Shown here: in pieces, positions 35,094-43,089 of the stretch
How positions within the stretch are numbered: the stretch's first letter is position 1
Layout: every line of letters starts with the position of its first letter
DNA from: a virus
IMG/VR virus record: IMGVR_UViG_3300026571_000427
Location: 1-64,000 of that record
Length of the DNA stretch: 64,000 nt
Direction: 5' to 3' (one strand)
Notes under the pieces: model-generated
Told to the model about the DNA's origin: nothing
Database searches by the model: none
Seen by the model: only the letters and a program-made list of their open reading frames with translations
Made by a program: the position numbers and the translations under genes

Positions 35094-36299
35094 ATGGATT
35101 CTAAAATTTTTAGAGAGGCAGCTCTTGCATATCAAGCAGTTTATGATGAGGAACTCCGCCAAGAGATTAAAGAGCAGCAAGAATTTGAGAACTGGGTCAA
35201 TTCTCTTATTGAAGAAGGTTATGACCTGAGTGAGTATACTTGGGAAGAGATGTATGAGGCATATTTGAGCGAAATTCCCACATCAACACAGATGGGTGGA
35301 AAACCTGCACCTGCAGCAAAACCACAAGCACCTGTAATGACTGCATTTTCTGCTGGTGGTGGTAAAGCAAAAGTTCAAAAATTAATGAAAACTGGAATGA
35401 GTGGTGTTGAGGCAAACAGAAGAGTCTCTACAACTGGTGAATATCTCCAAAAGCAAGCAGCAAAACCCCCTGCAGCAAAACCAGCAGCAAAACCAGCAGC
35501 AAAACCAGCAGCAAAACCAGCAGCAGCAAGACCAGCAGCAGCAAGACCAGCAGCAACCCCAGCAGCAAGACCAGCAGCAGCAAAACCAGCGCCAACTGCT
35601 CCTGCAACAAAACCAGCACCAACCGCTGCAGCAAAACCAGCTCCTGGAACAAAGGCAGCAGGTCCAGAATCAATCAAACCAAAAACTCCAAATCCTTTAA
35701 TGCAAAAGACATTTGGATATCAAACTGGTAATGCTCCAGATCAACAAAAAGCAAAAGCTGATGCTATTGTAAAGAGTGGTGCCGTTGCAGCACTAAAACC
35801 AACCCCAGCAGCAGCCCCTGCTCCAGTAAATAAGGCAACTGGTTCCAAAAAGCCAGGAAGTATTGTTTCTGGATTTGATATGTTCGATATTGTAAAAGGA
35901 TATTTGCTCGATGAAGGATATGCTGAAACTGAAGAGGCAGCAATCGCTATTATGGCAAATATGAGTGAAGAGTGGAGATCTGAAATTATTTCTGAAGCAG
36001 AAGGTTCATACGGCGAAACTCCAAAAGCATATAGTGCAGCATTAAAAACCAAGATGACTGCAAAGAGAAAGCCATTCTTAAAAGCAATGCAAAGGAGAAC
36101 CAATCCTGCCAACAGAAAGGATGCTTATGGTTCTCCAAGAAAGGGTCTAACTGCCGATGATAGAGAAAGAGCAAGAGCAGGTTCTGCTCACGGTGTAGGA
36201 ACTCGTGCCGACCACGATTATCCTTCAGAGGGTCCTGGTGGAATTACTAAGAATCCTAAGAAACTCCGTAAGCAAAAAGCAATGGGTGAGCACGACTGA
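35094..36299 (+). CDS. Large low-complexity cargo-like protein with LLDEGYAE module
   Basis: 401 aa. An acidic helical N-terminus (about 1-65, with WVNSLIEEGYDLSEYTWEEM) is followed by an Ala/Pro/Lys-rich linker (about 118-200) of repeated A-A-K-P units. The helical module YLLDEGYAETEEAAIAIM then NMSEEWRSEII is near residues 260-300. A basic C-terminal module ends ITKNPKKLRKQKAMGEHD. Both modules recur in the 27142 protein in reverse order. L-D-E|G fits the gp21 cleavage rule. Late expression suggests a virion or packaged protein. Function unknown. Confidence 0.8.
   Translation: MDSKIFREAALAYQAVYDEELRQEIKEQQEFENWVNSLIEEGYDLSEYTWEEMYEAYLSEIPTSTQMGGKPAPAAKPQAPVMTAFSAGGGKAKVQKLMKTGMSGVEANRRVSTTGEYLQKQAAKPPAAKPAAKPAAKPAAKPAAARPAAARPAATPAARPAAAKPAPTAPATKPAPTAAAKPAPGTKAAGPESIKPKTPNPLMQKTFGYQTGNAPDQQKAKADAIVKSGAVAALKPTPAAAPAPVNKATGSKKPGSIVSGFDMFDIVKGYLLDEGYAETEEAAIAIMANMSEEWRSEIISEAEGSYGETPKAYSAALKTKMTAKRKPFLKAMQRRTNPANRKDAYGSPRKGLTADDRERARAGSAHGVGTRADHDYPSEGPGGITKNPKKLRKQKAMGEHD
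35461..35645 (+). repeat. Tandem CAGCAAAAC-type low-complexity repeats
   Basis: Repeats of about 12 bases (AAACCAGCAGCA and variants with AGACCAGCAGCA) encode the Ala-Pro-Lys/Arg linker. Such a tract can expand or contract by recombination or slippage. Confidence 0.8.
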
Positions 36300-36322
36300 T
36301 AAATAAGTCGGAAGGTTGCTCT

Positions 36323-36353
36323 AACCCCTTGACTTTTCAGTTGAGGGGTTTTA
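36323..36353 (+). terminator. Stem-loop overlapping the tRNA-Ala promoter
   Basis: AACCCCT pairs with AGGGGTT, with an inner AC/GT pair of bases and a TTTTC loop, followed by TTTAT. It terminates the 35094 gene and contains the -35 box of the tRNA promoter. Confidence 0.8.
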
Positions 36354-36357
36354 TAAT
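36329..36357 (+). promoter_or_regulatory. Sigma70 promoter for tRNA-Ala
   Basis: TTGACT, 17 bases, TATAAT. RNA would start near 36364, 4 bases before the mature tRNA. The promoter lies across the terminator hairpin. Confidence 0.75.
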
Positions 36358-36367
36358 ATCTAAACAC

Positions 36368-36439
36368 GGGGTGTTCGTATAACGGTTATTACTCTGGATT
36401 TGCATTCCAGCAATAAGGATTCGATTTCCTTACACTCCA
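36368..36439 (+). tRNA. tRNA-Ala (UGC)
   Basis: Acceptor GGGGTGT/ACACTCC with the G3-U70 pair that specifies alanine. Anticodon stem CTGGA/TCCAG with loop TTTGCAT gives UGC. T-arm AAGGA-TTCGATT-TCCTT. CCA is not encoded. Confidence 0.92.
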
Positions 36440-36447
36440 TACAGAAT

Positions 36448-36455
36448 AATAAATA
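36448..36455 (+). promoter_or_regulatory. Late promoter box
   Basis: AATAAATA followed by CTTGAAAGAGTATTTG, 22 bases before the ATG at 36477. Confidence 0.6.
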
Positions 36456-36476
36456 CTTGAAAGAGTATTTGTATAA

Positions 36477-37166
36477 ATGGCTGGCGAACAGGGGTTTATC
36501 TACGAAGGTAAAATTCATAGAAAATTGTTGTCTAAAAAATTAGTGCCTCCGGGATTTACTCCAGCAGGTTCTGATTCTAATGCACCAGACGCAATGTTTT
36601 TATATAATAAAAAACCATATAAACTTGAAGTAAAACTTGATTTGAAAGCCGATTATGGTCAAGGAACCTTAGAATATCAGAATGGAAGATGGGTTCTTGG
36701 TGGAGCAAAAACTGCCGCAGCTGAAGAACTTAGAAATTTAATGAGAACTGTTGGCATTGAAAATTTTGCAAATAAGCAATGGGGACCTAAAGGACCACCA
36801 AATAAAGGAATCATTGATAATAAAGCAATGACTGATGATATGGTAAAATCTGACTATGCGAGATTTACTGATGCATTTTTACCAATTAAATCAAGTGCTT
36901 TATGGGGTTACTATGGTTCTAAACAAACTTATTATATTCAAATTGGTGGATATGGATTATATTATATGGCAGCAAACCCTGCCGGTCTTCCAGTTCCTCA
37001 ATTTAATCCTGGTTTGAGAATTAGATTGAGGTTGAAAAGAGGTGGGAGTGGAACAATCTATAATTATAGATTTACAACCGCATTGCAAATCACAAATAAA
37101 CCACCAAAATCAAAGTATGATATTGATAAAGGAGTTGATTTTTTACTTGCACAATATGCAAAGTAA
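36477..37166 (+). CDS. Putative PD-(D/E)xK nuclease-like protein
   Basis: 229 aa, late-expressed. The segment NAPDAMFLYNKKPYKLEVKL (about residues 35-54) matches PD-x(n)-(D/E)xK, with PD near 37-38 and EVK near 51-53, and FIYEGKIHRKL supplies an upstream Glu. The C-terminal half is rich in Tyr and Gly and beta-like. A restriction-type nuclease fold is plausible but rests on the motif alone. It lies beside leader-bearing proteins, though it has no such leader itself. Confidence 0.7.
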   Translation: MAGEQGFIYEGKIHRKLLSKKLVPPGFTPAGSDSNAPDAMFLYNKKPYKLEVKLDLKADYGQGTLEYQNGRWVLGGAKTAAAEELRNLMRTVGIENFANKQWGPKGPPNKGIIDNKAMTDDMVKSDYARFTDAFLPIKSSALWGYYGSKQTYYIQIGGYGLYYMAANPAGLPVPQFNPGLRIRLRLKRGGSGTIYNYRFTTALQITNKPPKSKYDIDKGVDFLLAQYAK

Positions 37167-37172
37167 TAAATA
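37165..37172 (+). promoter_or_regulatory. Late promoter box
   Basis: AATAAATA overlapping the stop of the previous gene, followed by ACTAAAAG, 32 bases before the next ATG. Confidence 0.6.
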
Positions 37173-37203
37173 ACTAAAAGACAGGTAAGTGCGTTAAAAT
37201 ACA

Positions 37204-38505
37204 TTGATGAAAAATTTCTTTCAGTTTTTGTCTGAGGCAACACAATCGCAAGCAGCGATGCAAGCGAAAAAACTTGGATTGGTTGGTGATGGTCATGGTG
37301 GATGGATTGACCGTTCCGGTAAAGTCATTGCGAGAACGGAGAAGGGGAAACTTAAATATATTGATGGTCGCCAAGCAAAAGGTGCAAAACAACCAGAGAC
37401 ACAAGCACCTCAAGCAGCACAAGCACCATCTCCTCAACCAATCGCTACAGCACAAGAACCTGCACCACAACCTCAAGCAGCACCAGGACAAGAACCCGAA
37501 GAGCAACCTGCAGAAGAACTTCCACCACTCACTGTTGTATTTGGTCGCTTCAATCCACCAACAGTGGGGCACGAAAAACTTCTCAAGTCAGCAAAGAGAA
37601 TTTCTGCCGGTGGAGATATTAAGATTTATCCTTCAAGGTCTCAAGATCCAAAGAAGAATCCTTTAGACCCTGATAGTAAAGTTTCTTATATGAAGAAAAT
37701 GTTCCCTGAGTTCGAGGAGAACATTATTAATGATAAGGAAATGAAGACAATTTTTAATGTTCTCATTACCGCTAATGAAGACGGGTATACTAATGTCAAT
37801 ATTGTTGTTGGTTCAGATAGGCAAGCAGAGTTTGAAAATCTGGCACAAAAGTATAATGGAGAACTTTATACCTTTGATCAAATTAGGGTAATCTCTGCTG
37901 GTGTTCGTGATGCTGATGCTGAGGGTGTTGAGGGAATGTCGGCATCGAAGATGAGAAAGGCAGTTATTGATGGCGATTTTAAATCTTTTAGAAGAGGCAC
38001 TCCAAAGTCTCTTGATGATGCAGAAACTCAAGGTTTATTCAATGCTGTTCGTCAGGGAATGGGTGTTAAAAAGTCAGCAATCAAAAAGGAAAGTTTTGCT
38101 TTATGGGAGATTGCTCCAAAGTATGATATGAGAAATCTTCGTGAGAATTATGTGAGAGGTAAAATTTTCAGAATCGGTGATAAAGTTCAAAACCTTAATA
38201 CTGGTTTGATTGGTGAAGTAATGCGTAGGGGAACCAATCATTTAATCTGTGTGACTGAAGAGGGTTATATGTTTAAGTCTTGGATTAAAGATGTGATGGA
38301 ATATACCGAAGTTCAAATGGATAGTCCAATGAGAGACGAAAAGCATCCAAATACTCTTGTTGGTACATTGGGGGCATTTAAGCATTATGCATCAAAAACT
38401 CCCGGTGCAGTGGGAACTAATAAACAATATTTGCAGAAGGGTGGCAAGGCTTATGGTATCAATTTCATAAATAAGTATAAAGCAAAAAAAGCAAGTACTT
38501 TTTAA
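37204..38505 (+). CDS. Nucleotidyltransferase with capsid-targeting leader
   Basis: 433 aa. The N-terminus MKNFFQFLSE|A matches the T4 capsid-targeting leader, and L-S-E fits gp21 cleavage. A small basic domain and a Gln/Ala/Pro linker (about 60-105) follow. A nucleotidyltransferase domain starts at GRFNPPTVGHEKLL (about 113-126, with the GH of HxGH) and ends with GMSASKMRKAV (about 243-253), like NadM/cytidylyltransferases. The C-terminal region (about 300-433) has FRIGDKVQNLNTGLIGEV and a basic tail. It may be carried in the head and injected to act on NAD or another nucleotide. The domain is seen; packaging is inferred. Confidence 0.85.
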   Translation: MMKNFFQFLSEATQSQAAMQAKKLGLVGDGHGGWIDRSGKVIARTEKGKLKYIDGRQAKGAKQPETQAPQAAQAPSPQPIATAQEPAPQPQAAPGQEPEEQPAEELPPLTVVFGRFNPPTVGHEKLLKSAKRISAGGDIKIYPSRSQDPKKNPLDPDSKVSYMKKMFPEFEENIINDKEMKTIFNVLITANEDGYTNVNIVVGSDRQAEFENLAQKYNGELYTFDQIRVISAGVRDADAEGVEGMSASKMRKAVIDGDFKSFRRGTPKSLDDAETQGLFNAVRQGMGVKKSAIKKESFALWEIAPKYDMRNLRENYVRGKIFRIGDKVQNLNTGLIGEVMRRGTNHLICVTEEGYMFKSWIKDVMEYTEVQMDSPMRDEKHPNTLVGTLGAFKHYASKTPGAVGTNKQYLQKGGKAYGINFINKYKAKKASTF

Positions 38506-38506
38506 G

Positions 38507-40807
38507 ATGAACTCCAATAATTTAAAAGATATCTCCAAACTTTATTTGGAGCAGGTTGTCGAATCTGCGGTTCCCGGTAAACCCGCCGAGAGACTTGGTG
38601 CAGTGACTGCTATTCCTAAGTCTGAGCAGGATGCTGCAAGAGAAAGAACTCTTGCTAAAGCAAAGGCAATGAGAGATAAGAAAAAAATAAAAGAAGCACT
38701 TGATCCTGTAGGAAAAGAAGATTCGGATATTGACAATGATGGTGATGTAGATAAGTCAGATAAGTACCTCCATAAGCGTCGTAAAGCAATTGGTAAAGCA
38801 ATTGCAACCCAAAAAGAAGCACTTGATCCTGTAGGAAAAGAAGATTCGGATATTGACAATGATGGTGATGTAGATAAGTCTGATGAATATCTGAAGCATC
38901 GTAGAAAAGTTCGTGGAAAAGCAATTGGCGTTAGAAAAGAGAGTTTTTCAAATTGGAGAGATGATTTAATTGAAGTTGCAGATAAGATTAAAGGTGAAGG
39001 TAAAGAACCAAGAGTAGTTGAAAAGGAAGTTAACAATAAAGTTGACATCAATCCAAAACTTGATCTTGGGGAAAAAATTGAAGAACTTGGTGGAACTCTT
39101 CTTGAAATGAATGAGATTGAAGATTTCAATGGAGTTCTTGATGAAATGTCAGACATGGAAATTTTCCTACTGTCAGATTCTTTAATTGAAGAAGTTGTCC
39201 AAGAATTTTTCTATGAGTGTATTGAAGAAGGATATGATATCAATGATATTGAAAATGAGTTACTTGAATCTCTTGAAATTTCTTCTGCACTTTTAAATGA
39301 GGCAAAAGTTACTTATGGTCACGACACTGATATTAAGAGTGATAGACTTCAAAAAGTCAAAGGTGCTGTAAAGAAAGTTGGTAAAGCAATTGCTGGTGGA
39401 CTTGGATATGCAGCTGGTGCTGCAGTAAGAGGAGCAAGAGCACTGGGTTCTGCAGCAAGAAAAGGTTATGAGAGAGGTAGAAGTGGATCTTCTTCATCAT
39501 CAACTACAACTTCAGGAACTTCAACTACTTCAGATTCTGGTAGTGGTAAATCAACTTCAGATGGAGAAGATAAAAAACCAGGTCTTCTTTCGAGAATTGG
39601 TTCAAAATTGAAGAGAGGTCTTGCAAAAGCCGCAAGGTCGGTATCAAGAGGAGCAAGAAATGTTGCTCGTAAGATTGAAGGTGGCAAACCTTCAAAATCA
39701 AAAGCACAAAAAGAGGCACCAAAACCAACGGCAGCACCTAAGAAAGCAGAAAAACCCGCTGACCCATGGGAAGGAAGTGCAACAACTCCTCCCAAAAAAG
39801 AAGAGGGGAGACCAGCTAAAAAAGCAAGAAAAGGATCTCCATCACCTGCTGAAGTAAAAGCAAAAATTGATGCTAAAGAAAAGACAAAACCAAAAGCAAA
39901 ACCAAAAAGAAAGTCTAAGTTAGATGATCTTCTTGCAAGTGTAAGAAGTGAGGAAGTGCATATTGATGAAGCTGAGTATGCTCCTAATAAATATGGTAGA
40001 ACTGCTGGTGGGCAGTGGTATAGAAAAGATGCACAAAAAACAGGTGGATCTGGTGCATGGGAAGGGGGAATTCCTGGAGATGTTCCTCGTCCAACACCGG
40101 GGTTAAATCTACCTCAGGCAAGTTTAAAGAAAAAGCCTTCTACAATGGTTGCTCATTACGAACCTGATGGAAACATAATTGATGAAAAAACCCTAACCTC
40201 TGCGGAGACTAAAGAAAAGGAAAGAATCGTTAAGTCAATGAAGTCCAAGGCAGGAGACTTTGAGAAGAGATATCCTGGTCGCGGTAAAGAAGTAATGTAT
40301 GCGACTGCTACTAAAATGGCAAAGAAAATCGCAGAGCAAAATATTAACGAATTCTTAGGAACTGGTAGAGTTGTTGCTGGAAAAACTCAAGCAGGATATA
40401 ATTCTGGATCAAAATTTACACAGGCTGGAACGGTTCAGAAAGTTTTTGGTAAGACAGTTCCTGGAAGTTTTAAACCAGGAGTTTCTCAGTCCGATGTAAA
40501 TAGACATAATCAAAGAGTTGGTTCTGGTTCACAGATTAAACCAAATAAACAATCTATGAATCAACTTTTGGGTAAAGAACGTGGTGGTCAAACTACTGTT
40601 GGCGTAACTCCAGATAAGAAACCTCCTGCAGCAAAACCAGTAGCAAAACCTGCTACTGCTAAATCTAAACCACAAACTGCATCTGCAGCACTTGCTAAAG
40701 GTCTCAAGGGAGTTCCTCTTTTAGGAAATGTTGCAGATGTCGCAAATAAGTATGATAGAAGGATTAACTATAGAGATAATCCAGAAATGCAAAAATATAT
40801 GAAGTGA
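38507..40807 (+). CDS. Large multidomain cargo-like protein with duplicated EF-hand loops
   Basis: 766 aa, starting 1 base after its neighbour. Two copies of a 41-aa unit (about residues 60-140) each contain DSDIDNDGDVDKSD, an EF-hand/dockerin-like calcium loop D-x-D-x-D-G-x-x-D. An acidic helical domain (about 200-265) includes FFYECIEEGYDINDIENELL, distantly like the DEGYAE module. Then come a Ser/Thr tract, a long Lys/Ala/Pro-rich region, and RYPGRGKEVMYATATKMAKK near 590. Probably a virion protein of unknown role. Confidence 0.82.
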   Translation: MNSNNLKDISKLYLEQVVESAVPGKPAERLGAVTAIPKSEQDAARERTLAKAKAMRDKKKIKEALDPVGKEDSDIDNDGDVDKSDKYLHKRRKAIGKAIATQKEALDPVGKEDSDIDNDGDVDKSDEYLKHRRKVRGKAIGVRKESFSNWRDDLIEVADKIKGEGKEPRVVEKEVNNKVDINPKLDLGEKIEELGGTLLEMNEIEDFNGVLDEMSDMEIFLLSDSLIEEVVQEFFYECIEEGYDINDIENELLESLEISSALLNEAKVTYGHDTDIKSDRLQKVKGAVKKVGKAIAGGLGYAAGAAVRGARALGSAARKGYERGRSGSSSSSTTTSGTSTTSDSGSGKSTSDGEDKKPGLLSRIGSKLKRGLAKAARSVSRGARNVARKIEGGKPSKSKAQKEAPKPTAAPKKAEKPADPWEGSATTPPKKEEGRPAKKARKGSPSPAEVKAKIDAKEKTKPKAKPKRKSKLDDLLASVRSEEVHIDEAEYAPNKYGRTAGGQWYRKDAQKTGGSGAWEGGIPGDVPRPTPGLNLPQASLKKKPSTMVAHYEPDGNIIDEKTLTSAETKEKERIVKSMKSKAGDFEKRYPGRGKEVMYATATKMAKKIAEQNINEFLGTGRVVAGKTQAGYNSGSKFTQAGTVQKVFGKTVPGSFKPGVSQSDVNRHNQRVGSGSQIKPNKQSMNQLLGKERGGQTTVGVTPDKKPPAAKPVAKPATAKSKPQTASAALAKGLKGVPLLGNVADVANKYDRRINYRDNPEMQKYMK
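38689..38757 (+). repeat. 69-base direct repeat, copy 1
   Basis: Identical to 38812-38880, offset 123 bases (41 codons). Encodes the first calcium-loop unit. Confidence 0.92.
38812..38880 (+). repeat. 69-base direct repeat, copy 2
   Basis: Identical to 38689-38757 at the base level, which suggests a recent duplication or gene conversion within the gene. Confidence 0.92.
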
Positions 40808-40861
40808 ATCTGTTATATAAAAATCCTAAATATCTTTGGATACTCTTTTACGGAGGACATT

Positions 40862-41035
40862 ATGGGCGCAGTAGTAGCAGTGGTAAAACCACTTCTTATT
40901 CAGATTGCAACTCATCCAGCTGTTAAAGGTCTTGTTCTTGACCTACTTAAAAAGTATGTTGATAGCACCGATAACAGTATTGATAATGTCGTTTATGATT
41001 TAGTAAAGGATAAACTCTTTACACCACAAGCATGA
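40862..41035 (+). CDS. Small hydrophobic protein
   Basis: 57 aa (MGAVVAVVKPLLIQIATHPA...), with a hydrophobic first half and a charged C-terminal half. ACGGAGG is a strong ribosome site. It overlaps the next gene by 4 bases. Possibly a membrane-associated partner of that gene. Family not recognised. Confidence 0.65.
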   Translation: MGAVVAVVKPLLIQIATHPAVKGLVLDLLKKYVDSTDNSIDNVVYDLVKDKLFTPQA

Positions 41036-41196
41036 TTACCTGCCTTGTAACTAACTGGGGAGTAACCATTATTCTTGGTCTATTACTAACTACATCCGAG
41101 TGGTTGGCAAAAACAAAAAGATTTGAGGAGAATGGATTGCTTGATTTAACAACTAATTTTTTGAGAGTTGTTTTACATAAGGGAGACCAAAAGTAA
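41032..41196 (+). CDS. Tiny single-pass membrane protein
   Basis: 54 aa with hydrophobic helix NWGVTIILGLLLTTSEWLA (about residues 8-26) followed by a basic tail. Coupled to the preceding gene by ATGA and followed by a terminator. A pair of small membrane proteins at the end of a late unit could be holin-like, but nothing in the sequence proves it. Confidence 0.65.
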   Translation: MITCLVTNWGVTIILGLLLTTSEWLAKTKRFEENGLLDLTTNFLRVVLHKGDQK

Positions 41197-41210
41197 GGTC
41201 TCTTTTTTTT
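41183..41210 (+). terminator. Terminator
   Basis: GAGACC pairs with GGTCTC across the stop codon of the preceding gene, followed by eight Ts that run into the TATAAATA box. Confidence 0.82.
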
Positions 41211-41217
41211 ATAAATA
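41210..41217 (+). promoter_or_regulatory. Late promoter box TATAAATA
   Basis: Exact consensus, 34 bases before the ATG at 41251, with ACGGAAGA as ribosome site. Confidence 0.65.
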
Positions 41218-41250
41218 ATTTTTAGCAAATAACTTTACGGAAGAAAGAAC

Positions 41251-42003
41251 ATGGCACTCTGGGGAAATAATGATGCTAAAGGATCTGGTGGTACAGTATC
41301 TCTTGATTATGCAACCCTTACTGTAACTGGCAGTGGAACTACATTTGGTCAAGTAGGTGCTGCTGCAACTGGAGATGTGATTAGATTTGGTACTGCATTT
41401 GGTGTTCACTACGGTGATGCTGTAATTGTTGGTATTGCAAGTACGACGAGTCTTTCTATTGCATCAACTGCAGGATTAAATGGGTCTGCTATTTCTGGAG
41501 TTGCATTTGAAATTAGCGAATCGCCTAAGTATGCAGTTTTAGATAGTCATTTAAATCAGTCAACTGGGTCAGTAACTGAAAACTATACCTTCCTTAAGAC
41601 ATCCGCAACTTATACTGCAGGTGTTGGAACTGATATAGTTTTAGTTAATAGTGTTGCTGGTGTTGTTGCTGGAGATACTCTTGCCAGTGGAGCTGTTTCT
41701 AAGGTTGTCGCATCTGTTGGATCAACTTCAGTTTCTCTTGCATCAACCATCGCAACTGCAATTACTGCTGGAAACTTAGTTACTTTCTCAAGGGTAACTG
41801 GTGGTCGTGAGACTGCTGTTATTGGTGCTAATGGAACTGTTGTTACTGCGGCATCAGCAACTCGCTATGAGTTAACTCATGGTGGTTGGGTCGGTATTAC
41901 GACATATAAAGATAGTGAAGGTAATCTGAGAGTTAGGAAGGAAGTTCTTGTTGCAATGTCTGGAATTACTACTGGAAATACAAATTATCCACCTGCTCTA
42001 TAA
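41251..42003 (+). CDS. Beta-rich virion-type protein
   Basis: 250 aa, dominated by Gly, Ser, Thr, Val and Ala with short repeated strand patterns (VGIASTTSLSIASTAGL, VASVGSTSVSLASTIATA). This is typical of phage decoration or fibre-like proteins. It has a strong late promoter and is followed by a small gene series. No signal peptide is present. Structural role inferred from composition and timing. Confidence 0.78.
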   Translation: MALWGNNDAKGSGGTVSLDYATLTVTGSGTTFGQVGAAATGDVIRFGTAFGVHYGDAVIVGIASTTSLSIASTAGLNGSAISGVAFEISESPKYAVLDSHLNQSTGSVTENYTFLKTSATYTAGVGTDIVLVNSVAGVVAGDTLASGAVSKVVASVGSTSVSLASTIATAITAGNLVTFSRVTGGRETAVIGANGTVVTAASATRYELTHGGWVGITTYKDSEGNLRVRKEVLVAMSGITTGNTNYPPAL

Positions 42004-42006
42004 TCT

Positions 42007-42420
42007 ATGATTTTTAATGAGTTGAATGAGGATAATTTTATATTATTCGCTATTAAACATTATGAAAATCCTCAAGCAGTAACCAAAGAAGATTTTGAAA
42101 AGGATTTAAATCATTTCAAATATATTAAAAGATTATTGAAACGATATAAGAATACTGGTCAGTTAAAAACTCACCTTCTTCTTAATCATTTTATTATTCT
42201 TTATAATATTTTTGGGGAGGCAGCAACTCCAATGCTTTTCTATAAAATAGAAAGAGAGTTGTGGTCTGCCATGAAAACCTTCATTATTTTTCTTAATAGG
42301 TTACCCGAATATCCAAAATGTTATATACATGATATTCAAGTTGACATAAACTGCCTCTCTGAACTCTATAAAATCTACAATGGAAAAGAAGAAATTGGAC
42401 TGGATAATTCAAATAGTTAG
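42007..42420 (+). CDS. Conserved hypothetical protein
   Basis: 137 aa, mostly helical (EDFEKDLNHFKYIKRLLKRY; LKTHLLLNHFIILYNIFGEA). It starts 3 bases after the preceding gene and overlaps the next by 41 bases. The conserved-looking LLNHFIILYN core has no catalytic motif. It is in a late unit. Family not named with confidence. Confidence 0.72.
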   Translation: MIFNELNEDNFILFAIKHYENPQAVTKEDFEKDLNHFKYIKRLLKRYKNTGQLKTHLLLNHFIILYNIFGEAATPMLFYKIERELWSAMKTFIIFLNRLPEYPKCYIHDIQVDINCLSELYKIYNGKEEIGLDNSNS

Positions 42421-42595
42421 AGAGCAGATGGTAACTGGTTCTTCTGCTGGTGCTCCTGGGTTTAGTGCATCTGCTGAACCAAAAGGTCCAACTGCTGGTT
42501 TTGATCCTGTTATGGGTTTAACGAGAAGAAAAAAATATGCATCTTTAGGAGTGGGATCCCGCAAACGCTGGATGAAAAACAAACCATCGCAGTAA
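42380..42595 (+). CDS. Small basic protein sharing a gp23 N-arm motif
   Basis: 71 aa, basic. Residues 27-50 repeat the pattern of the gp23 N-arm: GFS, nine residues on GPTAGFDPV, then RR. The same elements are at gp23 residues 77-101 with nearly equal spacing. The C-terminus is Lys/Arg/Trp-rich. It may bind where the gp23 arm binds, or derive from it. It overlaps its upstream neighbour by 41 bases and ends 4 bases before the next gene. Confidence 0.7.
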   Translation: MEKKKLDWIIQIVREQMVTGSSAGAPGFSASAEPKGPTAGFDPVMGLTRRKKYASLGVGSRKRWMKNKPSQ

Positions 42596-42599
42596 ACTA

Positions 42600-42947
42600 A
42601 TGTTTGGACAAGACTCAAAGATCAAGGTTGCAGTTCTTGAAGAAAGAGTAAAAATCCATGAGGAAATGGTTGAGCGTGTAGATGCTGCCATCCAAACTTT
42701 GAGTGAAACTAATCAAAACATTTGTAAGATGCTTGCGGTACATGACGAAAGAATTTTTAACTGTGTCAGAAGTGATGAAGATATCAATGAGAAAATGGGT
42801 AAGTTGGAAGTAAAAGTAGACGAACTTTCTAGATTTAAATGGATGGCAGCAGGTATAGTTGCTGTTGCTTTATTATTTGTTCCAGTTGTAACAGATTTTA
42901 TAACTTCTTCAGTAAATTCTCTAACAGAACAAGTAAGAAATAAATAA
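42600..42947 (+). CDS. Coiled-coil membrane protein
   Basis: 115 aa. An N-terminal coiled coil (about 10-80, heptad-rich) is followed by a hydrophobic helix FKWMAAGIVAVALLFVPVVT (about 80-99) and a short polar tail. Layout resembles small phage membrane proteins including some lysis regulators, but no function is established. Last gene before the primase promoter region. Confidence 0.7.
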   Translation: MFGQDSKIKVAVLEERVKIHEEMVERVDAAIQTLSETNQNICKMLAVHDERIFNCVRSDEDINEKMGKLEVKVDELSRFKWMAAGIVAVALLFVPVVTDFITSSVNSLTEQVRNK

Positions 42948-43022
42948 TTGAGTGTTGGCACAAGATGCCAGTGAAAACTAAAAATAAGACGACGATTTAT
43001 TCTCTCCAAAAAATAACAAATT

Positions 43023-43056
43023 CGGTTATAAAATGGACCGCTCTCATAACCGTTTT
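43023..43056 (+). terminator. Stem-loop before the primase promoter
   Basis: CGGTTAT pairs with ATAACCG around a 16-base loop, followed by TTTTG. It likely ends the late unit and lies 5 bases before the -35 box of the primase promoter. Confidence 0.65.
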
Positions 43057-43061
43057 GTGTA

Positions 43062-43089
43062 TTGACAAGACTCAATAATCTGGTAGAAT
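43062..43089 (+). promoter_or_regulatory. Sigma70 promoter for primase and nrdAB
   Basis: TTGACA, 16 bases, TAGAAT, 25 bases before the gp61 ATG. It would express primase and ribonucleotide reductase as an early unit. Confidence 0.75.

Noticed and set aside
35375-35700. Minus-strand Ala/Gly- and Leu-rich frames and a plus-strand Gln-rich frame
   Set aside because: All are other readings of the tandem CAGCAAAAC-type repeat in the 35094 gene.
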